Shown here: positions 32,417 through 41,139 of the stretch, piece after piece | How positions within the stretch are numbered: the stretch's first letter is position 1 | Layout of the letters: each line of letters begins with the position of its first letter | NCBI RefSeq assembly: GCF_038725785.1 | Contig: NZ_CP109796.1 | Span: 6,386,501 to 6,450,500, forward strand | Source of the DNA: Termitidicoccus mucosus | GTDB lineage: Bacteria > Verrucomicrobiota > Verrucomicrobiia > Opitutales > Opitutaceae | Reading direction: 5' to 3' | DNA length: 64,000 nucleotides | Position numbers and translations under genes: made by a program | Notes under the pieces: model-generated | Seen by the model: the letters and a program-made list of their open reading frames with translations, nothing else | Told to the model about the DNA's origin: nothing | Database searches by the model: none

Positions 32417-33370
32417 ATGGACCTCGTCATTGATGTGCAGGGAATCACGAAGCGGTTTGGCGGCAAGGTGGTCGTCGACGGTCTCGACATGCAGGTGAGG
32501 CGCGGGGAGATTCACGGGTTTCTGGGACCGAACGGCTCGGGCAAGACGACGTTCATCCGCATGCTGTGCGGATTGCTCACGCCGGACGCGGGGAGCGGAA
32601 CCTGCCTGGGGCTGGACGTGCTGCGGCAGCAGGCGGCGATCCGGTTGCAGGTGGGTTACATGACGCAGCGGTTCAGCTTTTATGAGGATTTGAGCATTCG
32701 CGAGAACCTGGATTTCGTGGCGCGGCTTTATGCTGTGCCGGACCGACGCGCGGCGGTGGCGGAGAGCCTGGAGCGGCTCGGACTGGCGGGGCGGAGCCAC
32801 CAGCTCGCGGGGCAGCTTTCGGGCGGATGGAAGCAGCGGCTCGCGCTGGCGGCATGCCTGATCCACCGGCCGAAATTGTTGCTGCTCGACGAGCCGACGG
32901 CGGGCGTGGACCCGAAGGCACGGCGCGAGTTCTGGGACGAGATTCACCAACTCGCCGCCGAGGGGCTGACGGTGCTCATCACGACACATTACATGGACGA
33001 GGCGGAACGGTGCCACCGCATCGCGTATATCGCCTACGGCAGCCTGCTCGCGCGCGGCACGGTGGACGAGGTGATCGCGGGCGCGGGGCTGGGCACGTGG
33101 GAGATCAGCGGACCGGATTTGCCGCGCGTGGCGGCGCGGTTGCGCGCGCTGCCGGGGCTGGAGCAGGTGGTGGCGTTTGGCAACACGCTGCACGTGAGCA
33201 CGCGCGACCGGGCGCTCGCGGAGGCCAGCCTGGCGGAGGCGTTTCGCGGCGGCGCGCATCGTTGCGAGGAGGTCACGCCGGGGCTGGAAGATGTGTTTAT
33301 CAGTTTGATGAGCTCGGCGCGGGATAATTTCGAGGGGGCGGAAACGCGGAGGAGCCCGTCCCGATCATGA
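32417..33370 (+). CDS. ABC transporter ATP-binding protein (YbhF-like)
   Basis: 317 residues. Complete nucleotide-binding domain: Walker A GPNGSGKTT near residues 37-45, Q-loop YMTQRFSFYEDL near 81-92, signature LSGGWKQRLALA near 134-145, Walker B LLLLDEPTAGVDP near 154-166 and the switch His in ITTHYMDEAE. The C-terminal 90 residues are the extension typical of drug/export ATPases. It has one ATPase domain, so it should act as a dimer with the permease that follows, four bases overlapping (33367-33370). Confidence 0.96.
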   Translation: MDLVIDVQGITKRFGGKVVVDGLDMQVRRGEIHGFLGPNGSGKTTFIRMLCGLLTPDAGSGTCLGLDVLRQQAAIRLQVGYMTQRFSFYEDLSIRENLDFVARLYAVPDRRAAVAESLERLGLAGRSHQLAGQLSGGWKQRLALAACLIHRPKLLLLDEPTAGVDPKARREFWDEIHQLAAEGLTVLITTHYMDEAERCHRIAYIAYGSLLARGTVDEVIAGAGLGTWEISGPDLPRVAARLRALPGLEQVVAFGNTLHVSTRDRALAEASLAEAFRGGAHRCEEVTPGLEDVFISLMSSARDNFEGAETRRSPSRS

Positions 33371-34500
33371 GCCGGTTCTCGCCAGGGCGTTTCTGGGCCA
33401 TCGTGCTGAAGGAGTTTATCCAGATGCGGCGCGACCGCGCGACGTTTGCGATGATCGTGGGCATTCCGGTCGTGCAGTTGTTGTTGTTCGGCTACGCGAT
33501 CAACTCCGACCCGAAGCATCTGCCGACAGTCGTGCTCGATGCGGATGGCGGGCCGTATGCGCGCTCCATCGTGCAGGCGATGCGGCACAGCGATTATTTC
33601 GAGGTTCTGGACAACGCGGCGTCCGAGGCCGGGGCTCGCGAACTGTTGCAGCTCGGCAAGGCGCAGTTCGTGCTGAACATTCCCGTGGATTTTTCGCGGC
33701 GGCTGCTGCGCGGGGAGCGCCCGGCGGTGCTGCTGGAGGCGGACGCGACCGACCCGGCGGCGACGGGGCCGGCGTTGTCGGCGATGTCGCTGCTCATGAC
33801 GAATGTGCTCAACCGCGATTTGCCCGGGCCGCTGGCGGAATTGCACGGCGGCGCCGGGCCGGTGGAGCTGATCGTGCACCGGCATTACAATCCGGAAAAC
33901 ATCACTCAATATAACACCGTGCCTGGGTTGATGGGCGTGGTGCTGACGATGACGATGGTGATCATTACGGCGCTGGCCATCACGCGCGAGCGCGAGCGCG
34001 GCACGATGGAAAACCTGCTCGCCACGCCGGCGCGCCCGCTGGAGGTGCTGACGGGGAAAATCCTGCCGTATATCGCGGTGGGCTACATCCAGGTGTCGCT
34101 GGTGCTGGGGGCGGCGCGATTGCTGTTCGATGTGCCGATGGTGGGGAGCGTGGCCCTGCTCTACGCGGTGGCGCTGGTGTTTATCGCGGCGAACCTGTCG
34201 GTGGGCATCACGTTTTCCACGCTGGCGAAAAACCAGCTCCAGGCGGTGCAGATGGCGTTTTTCTTTTTTCTGCCGTCGCTGCTGCTGTCGGGGTTTATGT
34301 TTCCGTTTCGCGGCATGCCGGAGTGGGCGCAGGCCATCGGGAGCTGTCTGCCGCTGACGCATTTCCTGCGCATCGCGCGCGGCGTGCTGCTGAAGGGCGG
34401 CGGCTTCGCGGACATTGCGCCGGAGATATGGCCGATTGCGTTGTTCATGGTGGTGGTGATGGCCGTCGCGCTGAAGCGGTATCGGCAGACGCTGGATTGA
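33367..34500 (+). CDS. ABC-2 type permease (YbhR/YbhS-like)
   Basis: 377 residues with one N-terminal membrane segment (FAMIVGIPVVQLLLFGYAIN near 27-46), a large periplasmic loop of about 130 residues, then five C-terminal membrane segments: the standard ABC-2 exporter layout. ITRERERGTMENLLATPARP near 208-227 is the conserved coupling region. With the ATPase and the HlyD-like adaptor it would export drugs or lipids. The E. coli ybh operon has two permeases; here only one is present, so it presumably forms a homodimer. Confidence 0.95.
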   Translation: MSRFSPGRFWAIVLKEFIQMRRDRATFAMIVGIPVVQLLLFGYAINSDPKHLPTVVLDADGGPYARSIVQAMRHSDYFEVLDNAASEAGARELLQLGKAQFVLNIPVDFSRRLLRGERPAVLLEADATDPAATGPALSAMSLLMTNVLNRDLPGPLAELHGGAGPVELIVHRHYNPENITQYNTVPGLMGVVLTMTMVIITALAITRERERGTMENLLATPARPLEVLTGKILPYIAVGYIQVSLVLGAARLLFDVPMVGSVALLYAVALVFIAANLSVGITFSTLAKNQLQAVQMAFFFFLPSLLLSGFMFPFRGMPEWAQAIGSCLPLTHFLRIARGVLLKGGGFADIAPEIWPIALFMVVVMAVALKRYRQTLD

Positions 34501-34599
34501 GGCGAAATAAAACCTGTTTTATACGCAATCCGTGTCTCCTTTTATGGTGGAATTGCGTCTATGATTCATCGTGTCCTCCACCCTCAATCCGTTCACGTC

Positions 34600-35754
34600 A
34601 TGAAATACTTCTTCGCTGTGCTGTCCGTCCTCGCGGCCGCCTCGTTCCTCAATGCCCAGACGCCCGCCGCCATCAAACTCAACGCCCCGGACAAAACCCG
34701 CGGGGCAAATGTCATGCAGGCGTTTGCCGACCGTCATTCCACGCGCGAGTTTTCCGACCGGGCGCTCAGCCTCCAGGATCTCTCCGACCTTCTCTGGGCC
34801 GCCAACGGCATCAACCGTCCCGACGGACGCCGCACCGCCGCCACCGCGAGCAACAAGCAGGATATCGATCTCTACGCCATCCTGCCCGACGCCGCCTACC
34901 TTTACGACGCCAAGGAGCATGCCCTGAAACCCGTCGCCACCGGCGACCTCCGCCCCTTGGTTGCCGGCGCCCAGAAATTCGCGCTCCAAGCCCCCCTTCA
35001 CATCGTGATGGTTTCCGATTTTTCCCGCTTCGGCAACGCCGGCGACCAGCCCAAGCGCCTCTGGTCCGCCCTCGATGCCGGCATCGTTTCGCAAAACATC
35101 GCCCTCTTCTGCTCCGGCTGCGGCCTCGCCACCGTCCCGCGCACGACCATGCAATCCGACAAGCTCAAGGACGCCTTGAAACTCACCGACACCCAGTTTC
35201 CCATCCTCAACAACATCGTCGGCTACCCCAAACAGACCGCCGTCGCCGCCGCCGCGCAGGCCGGAAATCTCCACAACTTCAAGGTCCGCGACATCAACGG
35301 AGACAACTTCGACCTCGCCTCGCTCAAGGGCAAAAAGGTCCTCGTGGTCAACGTCGCCTCCAAATGCGGCCTCACCAAGCAATACACCCAGTTGCAGGCG
35401 CTCTATAAAAAATACGGCCCGGACAAATTCGCCATCATCGGCTTTCCCGCGAACAACTTCGGCAAGCAGGAGCCCGGCACGGATGCAGAAATCAAGGAAT
35501 TTTGCACCACGAGCTACAGCGTCACCTTTCCCATGATGTCCAAGATTTCCGTCAAGGGTGACGACATCCACCCGCTTTACGCATGGCTGACGCAGGCCGC
35601 CGCCAACGGAAAACAGGACGCACCCGTCACATGGAATTTCCAAAAATTCCTGATAGACGAAAACGGCAACTGGGCCGGCGTCGTCCCGCCAAAGACAACC
35701 CCCGATTCGGAAATCATCACAAACTGGATCGAAGGCCGTTCCGCCGTCAATTAA
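34600..35754 (+). CDS. Secreted fusion of SagB-type nitroreductase and glutathione peroxidase
   Basis: 384 residues from the ATG at 34600, which begins a clear Sec signal (YFFAVLSVLAAASFLNAQ). Residues about 30-225 resemble a SagB/nitroreductase-type flavoprotein: RHSTREFSDRALSLQDLSDL and LLWAANGINRPDGRRTAATA, then IVSQNIALFCSGCGLATV and the closing ILNNIVGYPK. Residues about 235-380 are a glutathione peroxidase: VVNVASKCGLTKQYTQLQ with the catalytic Cys, GFPANNFGKQEPGTDAEI and PVTWNFQKFLIDENG with the Trp and Asn of the active site. The two redox domains in one periplasmic chain suggest coupled peroxide and flavin chemistry. No neighbour explains the role. Confidence 0.85.
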   Translation: MKYFFAVLSVLAAASFLNAQTPAAIKLNAPDKTRGANVMQAFADRHSTREFSDRALSLQDLSDLLWAANGINRPDGRRTAATASNKQDIDLYAILPDAAYLYDAKEHALKPVATGDLRPLVAGAQKFALQAPLHIVMVSDFSRFGNAGDQPKRLWSALDAGIVSQNIALFCSGCGLATVPRTTMQSDKLKDALKLTDTQFPILNNIVGYPKQTAVAAAAQAGNLHNFKVRDINGDNFDLASLKGKKVLVVNVASKCGLTKQYTQLQALYKKYGPDKFAIIGFPANNFGKQEPGTDAEIKEFCTTSYSVTFPMMSKISVKGDDIHPLYAWLTQAAANGKQDAPVTWNFQKFLIDENGNWAGVVPPKTTPDSEIITNWIEGRSAVN

Positions 35755-35823
35755 GGGCAGTTCAAAAATCAGGCGCCGCAACGGCGCCCGGATTGAAAGG
35801 AAATTTTTTCGAACCGCTCTTAA
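35751..35823. repeat. Hairpin element with TTAAG termini overlapping a stop codon
   Basis: TTAAGGGCAGTTCAAAAA and the right end (TTTTTTCGAACCGCTCTTAA) are near-complements, with an inner hairpin GGCGCCG/CGGCGCC. The stop codon of the fusion gene (35752-35754) lies in the left end. It could be a terminator or a miniature mobile repeat. Confidence 0.5.
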
Positions 35824-35875
35824 TAAACTGTCTGGTGGCGCGTGATAAGGGTGAACCCTCAACAAAGGAGCCGCC

Positions 35876-36553
35876 ATGACAACCAGACTTATCCTCCCCG
35901 GAATCTTCGCCGCAGCCACGCATGCGTTTGTGCTGCTGGGCTTCAACAATGGTGACACGCCGATAATCACTCCCGATAATGGGGTGAAAATCGAGCCGCC
36001 GTGGACTCCATCCACGCCTCTGCCGCCCGACCCGCCGGTGCGGGATGACTATGACAAGGGACCGGCGGACAAAATCGAAGTGACCGCACCGCCGTTGCCC
36101 GGAGTCAATCCCGTGATCACAAATCCCTTGGACGGGCTGCCGACGACGCCCCTCGTGTTTAATCCGTATTATGACAAAAATCTGACCGGCCCCATTACCA
36201 CTATCCCGCCGGGCCGCCCGGGAGACGGCGACAGGGACGGCAAAGAGGGGAAGCCCGTGGTTGATTTCAGCATGCTCGACGACACCCCGAACACGCGCTT
36301 CCGCGCCGCGCCGGTGTATCCGCACGCGGCGAAAAGCGCGGGCATCGAGGGCTCGGTGACGGTCGCCTTCGTGGTCGATGAAAAGGGTTTCGTGACGGAT
36401 GCGCGCGTGGTGGAGTCCACCTATCGCGAGTTCGAGGAGCCGACGCTGCGCGCGGTGAGCAAGTGGCGTTTCGAGCCGGGCCGCAAAAACGGCGTGCCGG
36501 TGCGGTTCAGGATGCATGTGCCGATCGTGTTCAGGCTGAACGATTCGGAATAG
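35876..36553 (+). CDS. TonB-family energy transducer-like protein
   Basis: 225 residues. A hydrophobic N-terminal anchor (ILPGIFAAATHAFVLLGF, about residues 5-22) is followed by a long Pro/Asp-rich linker (about 25-135) that can span the periplasm, and then the C-terminal TonB domain of about 85 residues: GIEGSVTVAFVVDEKGFVT near 154-172, VVESTYREFEEPTLRAVSKW near 176-195 and FEPGRKNGVPV. It would carry proton-motive energy from ExbBD to outer-membrane receptors; no exbB or exbD is in the window. It may serve the receptor at 27809. Confidence 0.88.
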   Translation: MTTRLILPGIFAAATHAFVLLGFNNGDTPIITPDNGVKIEPPWTPSTPLPPDPPVRDDYDKGPADKIEVTAPPLPGVNPVITNPLDGLPTTPLVFNPYYDKNLTGPITTIPPGRPGDGDRDGKEGKPVVDFSMLDDTPNTRFRAAPVYPHAAKSAGIEGSVTVAFVVDEKGFVTDARVVESTYREFEEPTLRAVSKWRFEPGRKNGVPVRFRMHVPIVFRLNDSE

Positions 36554-36587
36554 GTTTTCGGCGGGGACAGTAGCAGGGAACAAAAAA

Positions 36588-36621
36588 GCCCGCCACCGCG
36601 TTCAGGAGCGCGGTGGCGGGC
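36588..36621. terminator. Bidirectional intrinsic terminator
   Basis: GCCCGCCACCGCG (36588-36600) and CGCGGTGGCGGGC (36609-36621) are perfect 13-base arms with an 8-base loop, preceded by six A and followed by GAATTTTT. It lies between the convergent TonB-like gene and exuT-like gene and fits termination in both directions. Confidence 0.88.
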
Positions 36622-36649
36622 GAATTTTTAATGAACAAATACGGAACGA

Positions 36650-38083
36650 TCAGAGATCCGTGATCGGTTTATATTTCGGCACGAGGGCCTTCATGATCGT
36701 CCAGCCGATCAGATAGGCGATGGCGCAGATGCAGAAAATCACGAAATACCCGGCGGGTTTGCCCGTGAATCCGAAGAAGACCATGTTGGTCTCGCCGGCA
36801 TAGTCGAAGAACTCGCCGGCTCCTTTGTTCATGATCATCGAGGCGATGCCGCCGGCCGCGCCACCGATGCCGGTGACGGTGGCGATGGCCGCCTTGGGAA
36901 TCATGTCGCCGATGGTGGAGAAGAGATTCGCGCTCCATGCCTGGTGCGCGGCGCAGCCGAGGCTTATCATGAGCACCGCCAGCCAGGGCGAGACGGTGCC
37001 GAGGGGCTGGGCGAGGAGGACGAAGAGGGGGAAGAACGCGAAGATGAGCATGGCTTTCATGCGGGCGGCATAGGGGTTTTCCGCGCCTTTGTTTATAAAC
37101 AGGGTCGGAAGTTTTCCTCCGAATATGGAGAGCACGGTGACGATGGCGTAAAGCGCGAATATCATCGCCATGCCGCGGCCCTCGGTCATTTTTATATCAA
37201 ATGTCTTTAAATAGACGGGCATCCAGAAGAGGAAGAACCACCACACGCCGTCGGTCATGAACTTGCCGGCGACGAAGGCCCAGGTCTGCCGGAAGGTGAA
37301 ACATTTCAGAAAGGAGATTTTTTTCCCGGCGGCCTCCCCCGGCGCGGGCGCGGCGGCGGATTCGTGTTTGTCTTGTTCGATGTATTCAAGCTCGGCGGCG
37401 TTCACGAAGCGGATTTTCTCCGGTTTGTCATACATGAACACCCACACGCCCATCCAAATAAAACCGAGCGCGCCGATGATGATGAAGGCCATTTCCCAGC
37501 CAAAGTGTTTTGCGAGCGGCGGGATGAGAAGCGGGGAGGCGAGCGCGCCGACGGAGGCGCCGGCGTTGAAAATGGAGGTGGAGAAGGCGCGGTCTTTTTT
37601 GGGGAAATACTCGGCGGTGACCTTGATGGCGGCGGGGAAGTTGCCCGCCTCGCCAAGGGCGAGCACGCAGCGGGCGACGAGGAAGCACCATGTGCTCACG
37701 GTGGCGATGAGCACGGCCACGTCGCCCGCGGCCTGCGCCAGCTCCGCCGCGCTGCCCAGTCCCACATATGCTTCCGTGATGATGCCGCAAACGGCGTGGA
37801 GGCAGGCCCCGACACTCCACACGCCGATGGCCCAGAGGTAGCCGCGTTTGGTGCCCAGCCAGTCAACGAAGCGCCCGGCAAAGAGCATGCAGATGGCGTA
37901 GGCAAAGGAGAAGACACCGGTGATATTGCCGTAGTCGGCATCGCTCCAGTGAAACTCGGGCATGATGAAATCGGGCGCGGTGAGGGAGAGCACCTGGCGG
38001 TCGAGGTAGTTGATGGTGGTGGCAAAAAACAGCATGGCGCAGATGTACCAGCGGTAATTTGTCATTTTGGGCGGATTACTCAT
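36650..38083 (-). CDS. MFS hexuronate transporter (ExuT-like)
   Basis: 477 residues with about twelve membrane segments. The N-terminus NYRWYICAMLFFATTINYLDRQVLSLTAP is that of the anion:cation symporter group to which ExuT and GudP belong: the NYLDR motif and later RCVLALGEAGNFPAAIKVTA near residues 137-156 are family marks. It imports galacturonate/glucuronate or oligomers with protons. A gap of 147 bases separates it from the pectin hydrolase gene upstream on the same strand, so it should take up that enzyme's products. Probably under the LacI-type regulator at 41140. Confidence 0.92.
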   Translation of the reverse strand: MSNPPKMTNYRWYICAMLFFATTINYLDRQVLSLTAPDFIMPEFHWSDADYGNITGVFSFAYAICMLFAGRFVDWLGTKRGYLWAIGVWSVGACLHAVCGIITEAYVGLGSAAELAQAAGDVAVLIATVSTWCFLVARCVLALGEAGNFPAAIKVTAEYFPKKDRAFSTSIFNAGASVGALASPLLIPPLAKHFGWEMAFIIIGALGFIWMGVWVFMYDKPEKIRFVNAAELEYIEQDKHESAAAPAPGEAAGKKISFLKCFTFRQTWAFVAGKFMTDGVWWFFLFWMPVYLKTFDIKMTEGRGMAMIFALYAIVTVLSIFGGKLPTLFINKGAENPYAARMKAMLIFAFFPLFVLLAQPLGTVSPWLAVLMISLGCAAHQAWSANLFSTIGDMIPKAAIATVTGIGGAAGGIASMIMNKGAGEFFDYAGETNMVFFGFTGKPAGYFVIFCICAIAYLIGWTIMKALVPKYKPITDL

Positions 38084-38191
38084 AGGGGGATTGTGGAGGT
38101 TCGGGTTGCTATGCAGAGAAGTGAATATTTACGCCAGACAAGGCGCGGGGATGGCAAGCGCGCTTCTGGTTAATTCGTTTGACAGGGTGTG

Positions 38192-38220
38192 GGAAAGGCA
38201 GGGCAGCCTCCTGCCTTTCC
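38192..38220. terminator. Hairpin after the pectin hydrolase gene
   Basis: GGAAAGGCAGG (38192-38202) and CCTGCCTTTCC (38210-38220) are perfect arms with a 7-base loop, directly beyond the stop of the minus-strand hydrolase gene. The T-run lies on the plus-strand side, so in the minus direction it may stabilise the transcript or attenuate read-through into the transporter gene. Confidence 0.55.
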
Positions 38221-38230
38221 ATGATTTTTT

Positions 38231-40876
38231 TTATTTTCGGACAACCCGCACATTGGTCTTGGTGATGTTTTCGACATGTTCGAGGAAGTCGTCTTTTTCC
38301 ACGCCTTCGAAGGTGCAGTCGCGGATGGTGATGTCGCGGATGGGCGCCTGGGCGAAGCCGCGCAGGTAGATGGCGTGGGGGCTGGATTTGCTGGTGACTT
38401 TTTCGATGAGGACATTGCGGAGGACGGGCATGTAATCGCCTTTGTCGCCTTCCTCGTATTTGAAGTCGACGTGGACGACGGCCTTGCCCACGCGGCCGAC
38501 CTGGATGTTGCGGAAGAAAATATTCTCGATGACGCCGCCGCGGACGGCGTTGGTCTTGAAGCGGAGGGCCTGGTCGAGGTTGGGGCTGTCCATGCGGCAG
38601 TTTTCGGCGAAGACGTTGCGGCAGTCGCCGGAGATCTCGCTACCGATGGTGACGCCGCCGTGGCCGTCCTTGAAGTCGCAGTTGCGGATGATGATGTTTT
38701 CGGAGGGCACGGCGACGCGGCGGCCGTCGTTGTTGCGCCCGGACTTGATGGCGATGCAGTCGTCGCCGGTGTCGAAGGAGCAGTTTTCGATCAGGATGTC
38801 GCGGGAGGACTCGGGATCGCAGCCGTCGTTATTGGCGCCGTGGGAGCGGATGGTGACGCCGCGCACGGTGATGTTTTGCGAGAGCACGGGGTTGATTTCC
38901 CAGAAGGGCGAGCGGAGGATGGTGACGTCCTCGATGAGGATGTTTTTGCAGCGATAGGGCTGGATGAAGGGCGGGCGGATGTATTCACCGAGTCCATACA
39001 CGCGTTTGGAGACGTCCATTCCGGCGATGGGCCGGTCGGCCTCGGCCATGAGTTTGTTGCGGCTGGCGCGTGCGAGAGGGATTTTGGGCTTGGTGTTCTC
39101 GTCGAGTTTCACCCATCCCCACCAGTTGTCGTAGCCGGCCTGTCCGTCGAGGGTGCCTTTGCCGGTGATGGCGATGTTTTCCTGTTCGTAGGCGTAGATG
39201 AGCGGGGAGAAGTTCATGAGCTCCACGCCTTCCCAGCGGGTGAAAACGACGGGCATGTAGCGTTGCGGATCGGTGTGGAAGAGGAGCGTGGCGCCTTCGT
39301 CGAGGTGGAGGTTGACGTTGCTTTTGAGGTGGATGGGACCGGTGAGGAAGGTGCCGGCGGGGACGAGCACGCGGCCGCCGCCGTCGCGGTGGCAGGCGTC
39401 GATGGCGGCGCGGATGGCGTCGGAGGCGTCGCCTTTGCCGTCGGTCGGGGCGCCGTATCGGGTAATCGGATACTCATGGTCGGGGAAGACCGGGGCCTTG
39501 ATGCGGGCGAGGATGGCGGGCATGACGGTCGTCCACGGGTCACCGGCGGTGGCGGTGGGGGCGGCGGAGGTTTTCGCGTCGCCGGCGGCGGGCGGGAGCG
39601 GGGCGAAAAGCGTGGCGGGGATGGCGGAGGCGGGGGTGTCGATGCGGAGGAGGCGGTCGAGTTCGATGCCGGCAAAGACGAACGGGCCGGTGCCCTTGGC
39701 GTCGTTGTTCACGATGGGCTCGCCGATGTAGTAGTCGTAGGAGCCGTCGCGTCCGTAGCCGAGGCCTGAGACTTTACAGCATCGGGTGAGGGTGACGGTG
39801 CCGTCGGGCTTGGTCTCGATGAGGTGGTTGATGATGCCTTCGTAGCCTTTGAGGACGGCGGGCAGGTAGGTGTCGCGTTCGAGCCAGCCGTGGTTGATGG
39901 CCTTGGCCATGGCATAGACAAACATGCACGAGGCGGTGGCCTCGCGGTAGTTGCCCTCGCGTCCGCCGAAGACGGTGACCTGCCACCAGAGGCCGGTCTC
40001 GGGGTCCTGGTATTTGACGATGCCGGCAAGGGTTTTTTGGAGGATGGCGATGATGTCGGCGCGTTCGGGATGGTTTTTCGGGAAATTTTCCAGCACATCG
40101 ACCATGGCCATGGCATACCAGCCGATGGCGCGGCTCCAGAAGTTGGGTGAACGGCCGGTGGTCTTGTCAGCCCAGTCCTGGGTGCGGCTTTCGTCGTAGC
40201 CGTGATAGTGGAGCTGCGCGGCCGCATCCCAGGAGTGTTTGTCCATGAGCTTGATTTGCTTCGCGACGTCGTCGAAGTCGGCGGGTTCGTTGAAAAGGGC
40301 GCCGAACTCGGTGTAGAAGGGCGAGGCCATGAAGAGGCCGTCGAGCCACATCTGGTGCGGGTAGCGCTGCTTGTGCCAGAAGCCGCCGTCGGAGGTGCGG
40401 GGATGGACGTTGAGCTGGTCGCGGAGGACTTGGGCGGCGTTGCGGTAGCGTTGCTCCTGGGTCACTTTATAGAGGGTGAGGAGGGCGCGTCCGGGAGCGA
40501 TGTTGTCGATGTTGTGGTCGGCGAGTTTGTATTTGCGGATGGCGCGGCCATCGTCGTCGAGGAATGAGTCGGCGGTTCGTTGCGCGAAGGGGAGGTAGCG
40601 TTTTTGCCCGATGCGCGCGTCGAGATTGAGGAGGGAGTTGAGGAAGAGGAAATTCGCGTAATCCCAGCTCCCCGTGGGGAAGGACATGCGGTTGTTCTTG
40701 GCGAGGCGCGCCATTTCGGAGTCGCCAAGGCGCACGGACCATTCGAGCGGGGTGGAGCCGGCGAATTTTTGGACGGTGGCGGGCGTGGATTTTTTCGGGC
40801 AGCAGGCCGTGAACGCGAAAACAGCGGCGAGCGACACAGCCAGGCAAGCGGGGAGGCGGATGGGTGTGGTTGTCAT
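38231..40876 (-). CDS. Two-enzyme fusion: GH105 unsaturated glucuronyl hydrolase and GH28 polygalacturonase
   Basis: 881 residues from the ATG at 40876. The N-terminus (LAVSLAAVFAFTACCPKK) looks like a lipoprotein signal with the modified Cys at about 28. Residues about 35-410 form an alpha/alpha-barrel of the YteR/GH88-105 type: GSWDYANFLFLNSL, then QMWLDGLFMASPFY with the catalytic Asp, and GRSPNFWSRAIGWYAMAMV. Residues about 500-870 form a GH28 beta-helix: NNDGCDPESS, DTGDDCIAIKSG and GHGGVTIGSE carry the catalytic Asp and His residues. Together they would cut polygalacturonan or rhamnogalacturonan and remove the unsaturated end sugars. The hexuronate transporter lies downstream and a LacI regulator is divergent. 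Confidence 0.92.
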   Translation of the reverse strand: MTTTPIRLPACLAVSLAAVFAFTACCPKKSTPATVQKFAGSTPLEWSVRLGDSEMARLAKNNRMSFPTGSWDYANFLFLNSLLNLDARIGQKRYLPFAQRTADSFLDDDGRAIRKYKLADHNIDNIAPGRALLTLYKVTQEQRYRNAAQVLRDQLNVHPRTSDGGFWHKQRYPHQMWLDGLFMASPFYTEFGALFNEPADFDDVAKQIKLMDKHSWDAAAQLHYHGYDESRTQDWADKTTGRSPNFWSRAIGWYAMAMVDVLENFPKNHPERADIIAILQKTLAGIVKYQDPETGLWWQVTVFGGREGNYREATASCMFVYAMAKAINHGWLERDTYLPAVLKGYEGIINHLIETKPDGTVTLTRCCKVSGLGYGRDGSYDYYIGEPIVNNDAKGTGPFVFAGIELDRLLRIDTPASAIPATLFAPLPPAAGDAKTSAAPTATAGDPWTTVMPAILARIKAPVFPDHEYPITRYGAPTDGKGDASDAIRAAIDACHRDGGGRVLVPAGTFLTGPIHLKSNVNLHLDEGATLLFHTDPQRYMPVVFTRWEGVELMNFSPLIYAYEQENIAITGKGTLDGQAGYDNWWGWVKLDENTKPKIPLARASRNKLMAEADRPIAGMDVSKRVYGLGEYIRPPFIQPYRCKNILIEDVTILRSPFWEINPVLSQNITVRGVTIRSHGANNDGCDPESSRDILIENCSFDTGDDCIAIKSGRNNDGRRVAVPSENIIIRNCDFKDGHGGVTIGSEISGDCRNVFAENCRMDSPNLDQALRFKTNAVRGGVIENIFFRNIQVGRVGKAVVHVDFKYEEGDKGDYMPVLRNVLIEKVTSKSSPHAIYLRGFAQAPIRDITIRDCTFEGVEKDDFLEHVENITKTNVRVVRK

Positions 40877-41078
40877 GATTTTGGGAAAGGCAAGGGGGCG
40901 CGGATGGAAGACGTTGAAGGGATGGGAGAGGGTAGGCCGGCGCGTCTTGGCGAGGGCAAAACAGGCCGCGCGCGAAGGTCGCATCGTTGGGGGAAAACGG
41001 GCATTGTCAATGTTTGCTGGACTCGTGTCCTTATTTTATTTGTTGGACTGTCCGGATGGTGCGGCCAGTTTGGGAACT

Positions 41079-41086
41079 ACACGTGT
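41079..41086. promoter_or_regulatory. Small palindrome, possible LacI-family operator
   Basis: ACACGTGT with central CG is the type of symmetric core seen in LacI-family operators. It lies between the divergent pectin enzyme gene and the LacI-type gene, about 53 bases before the latter. Short and therefore uncertain. Confidence 0.25.
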
Positions 41087-41139
41087 TGACGCGCACTTAT
41101 TGACATCGGCGCTTCCGTATCTCATCACAAAATTTTCCC

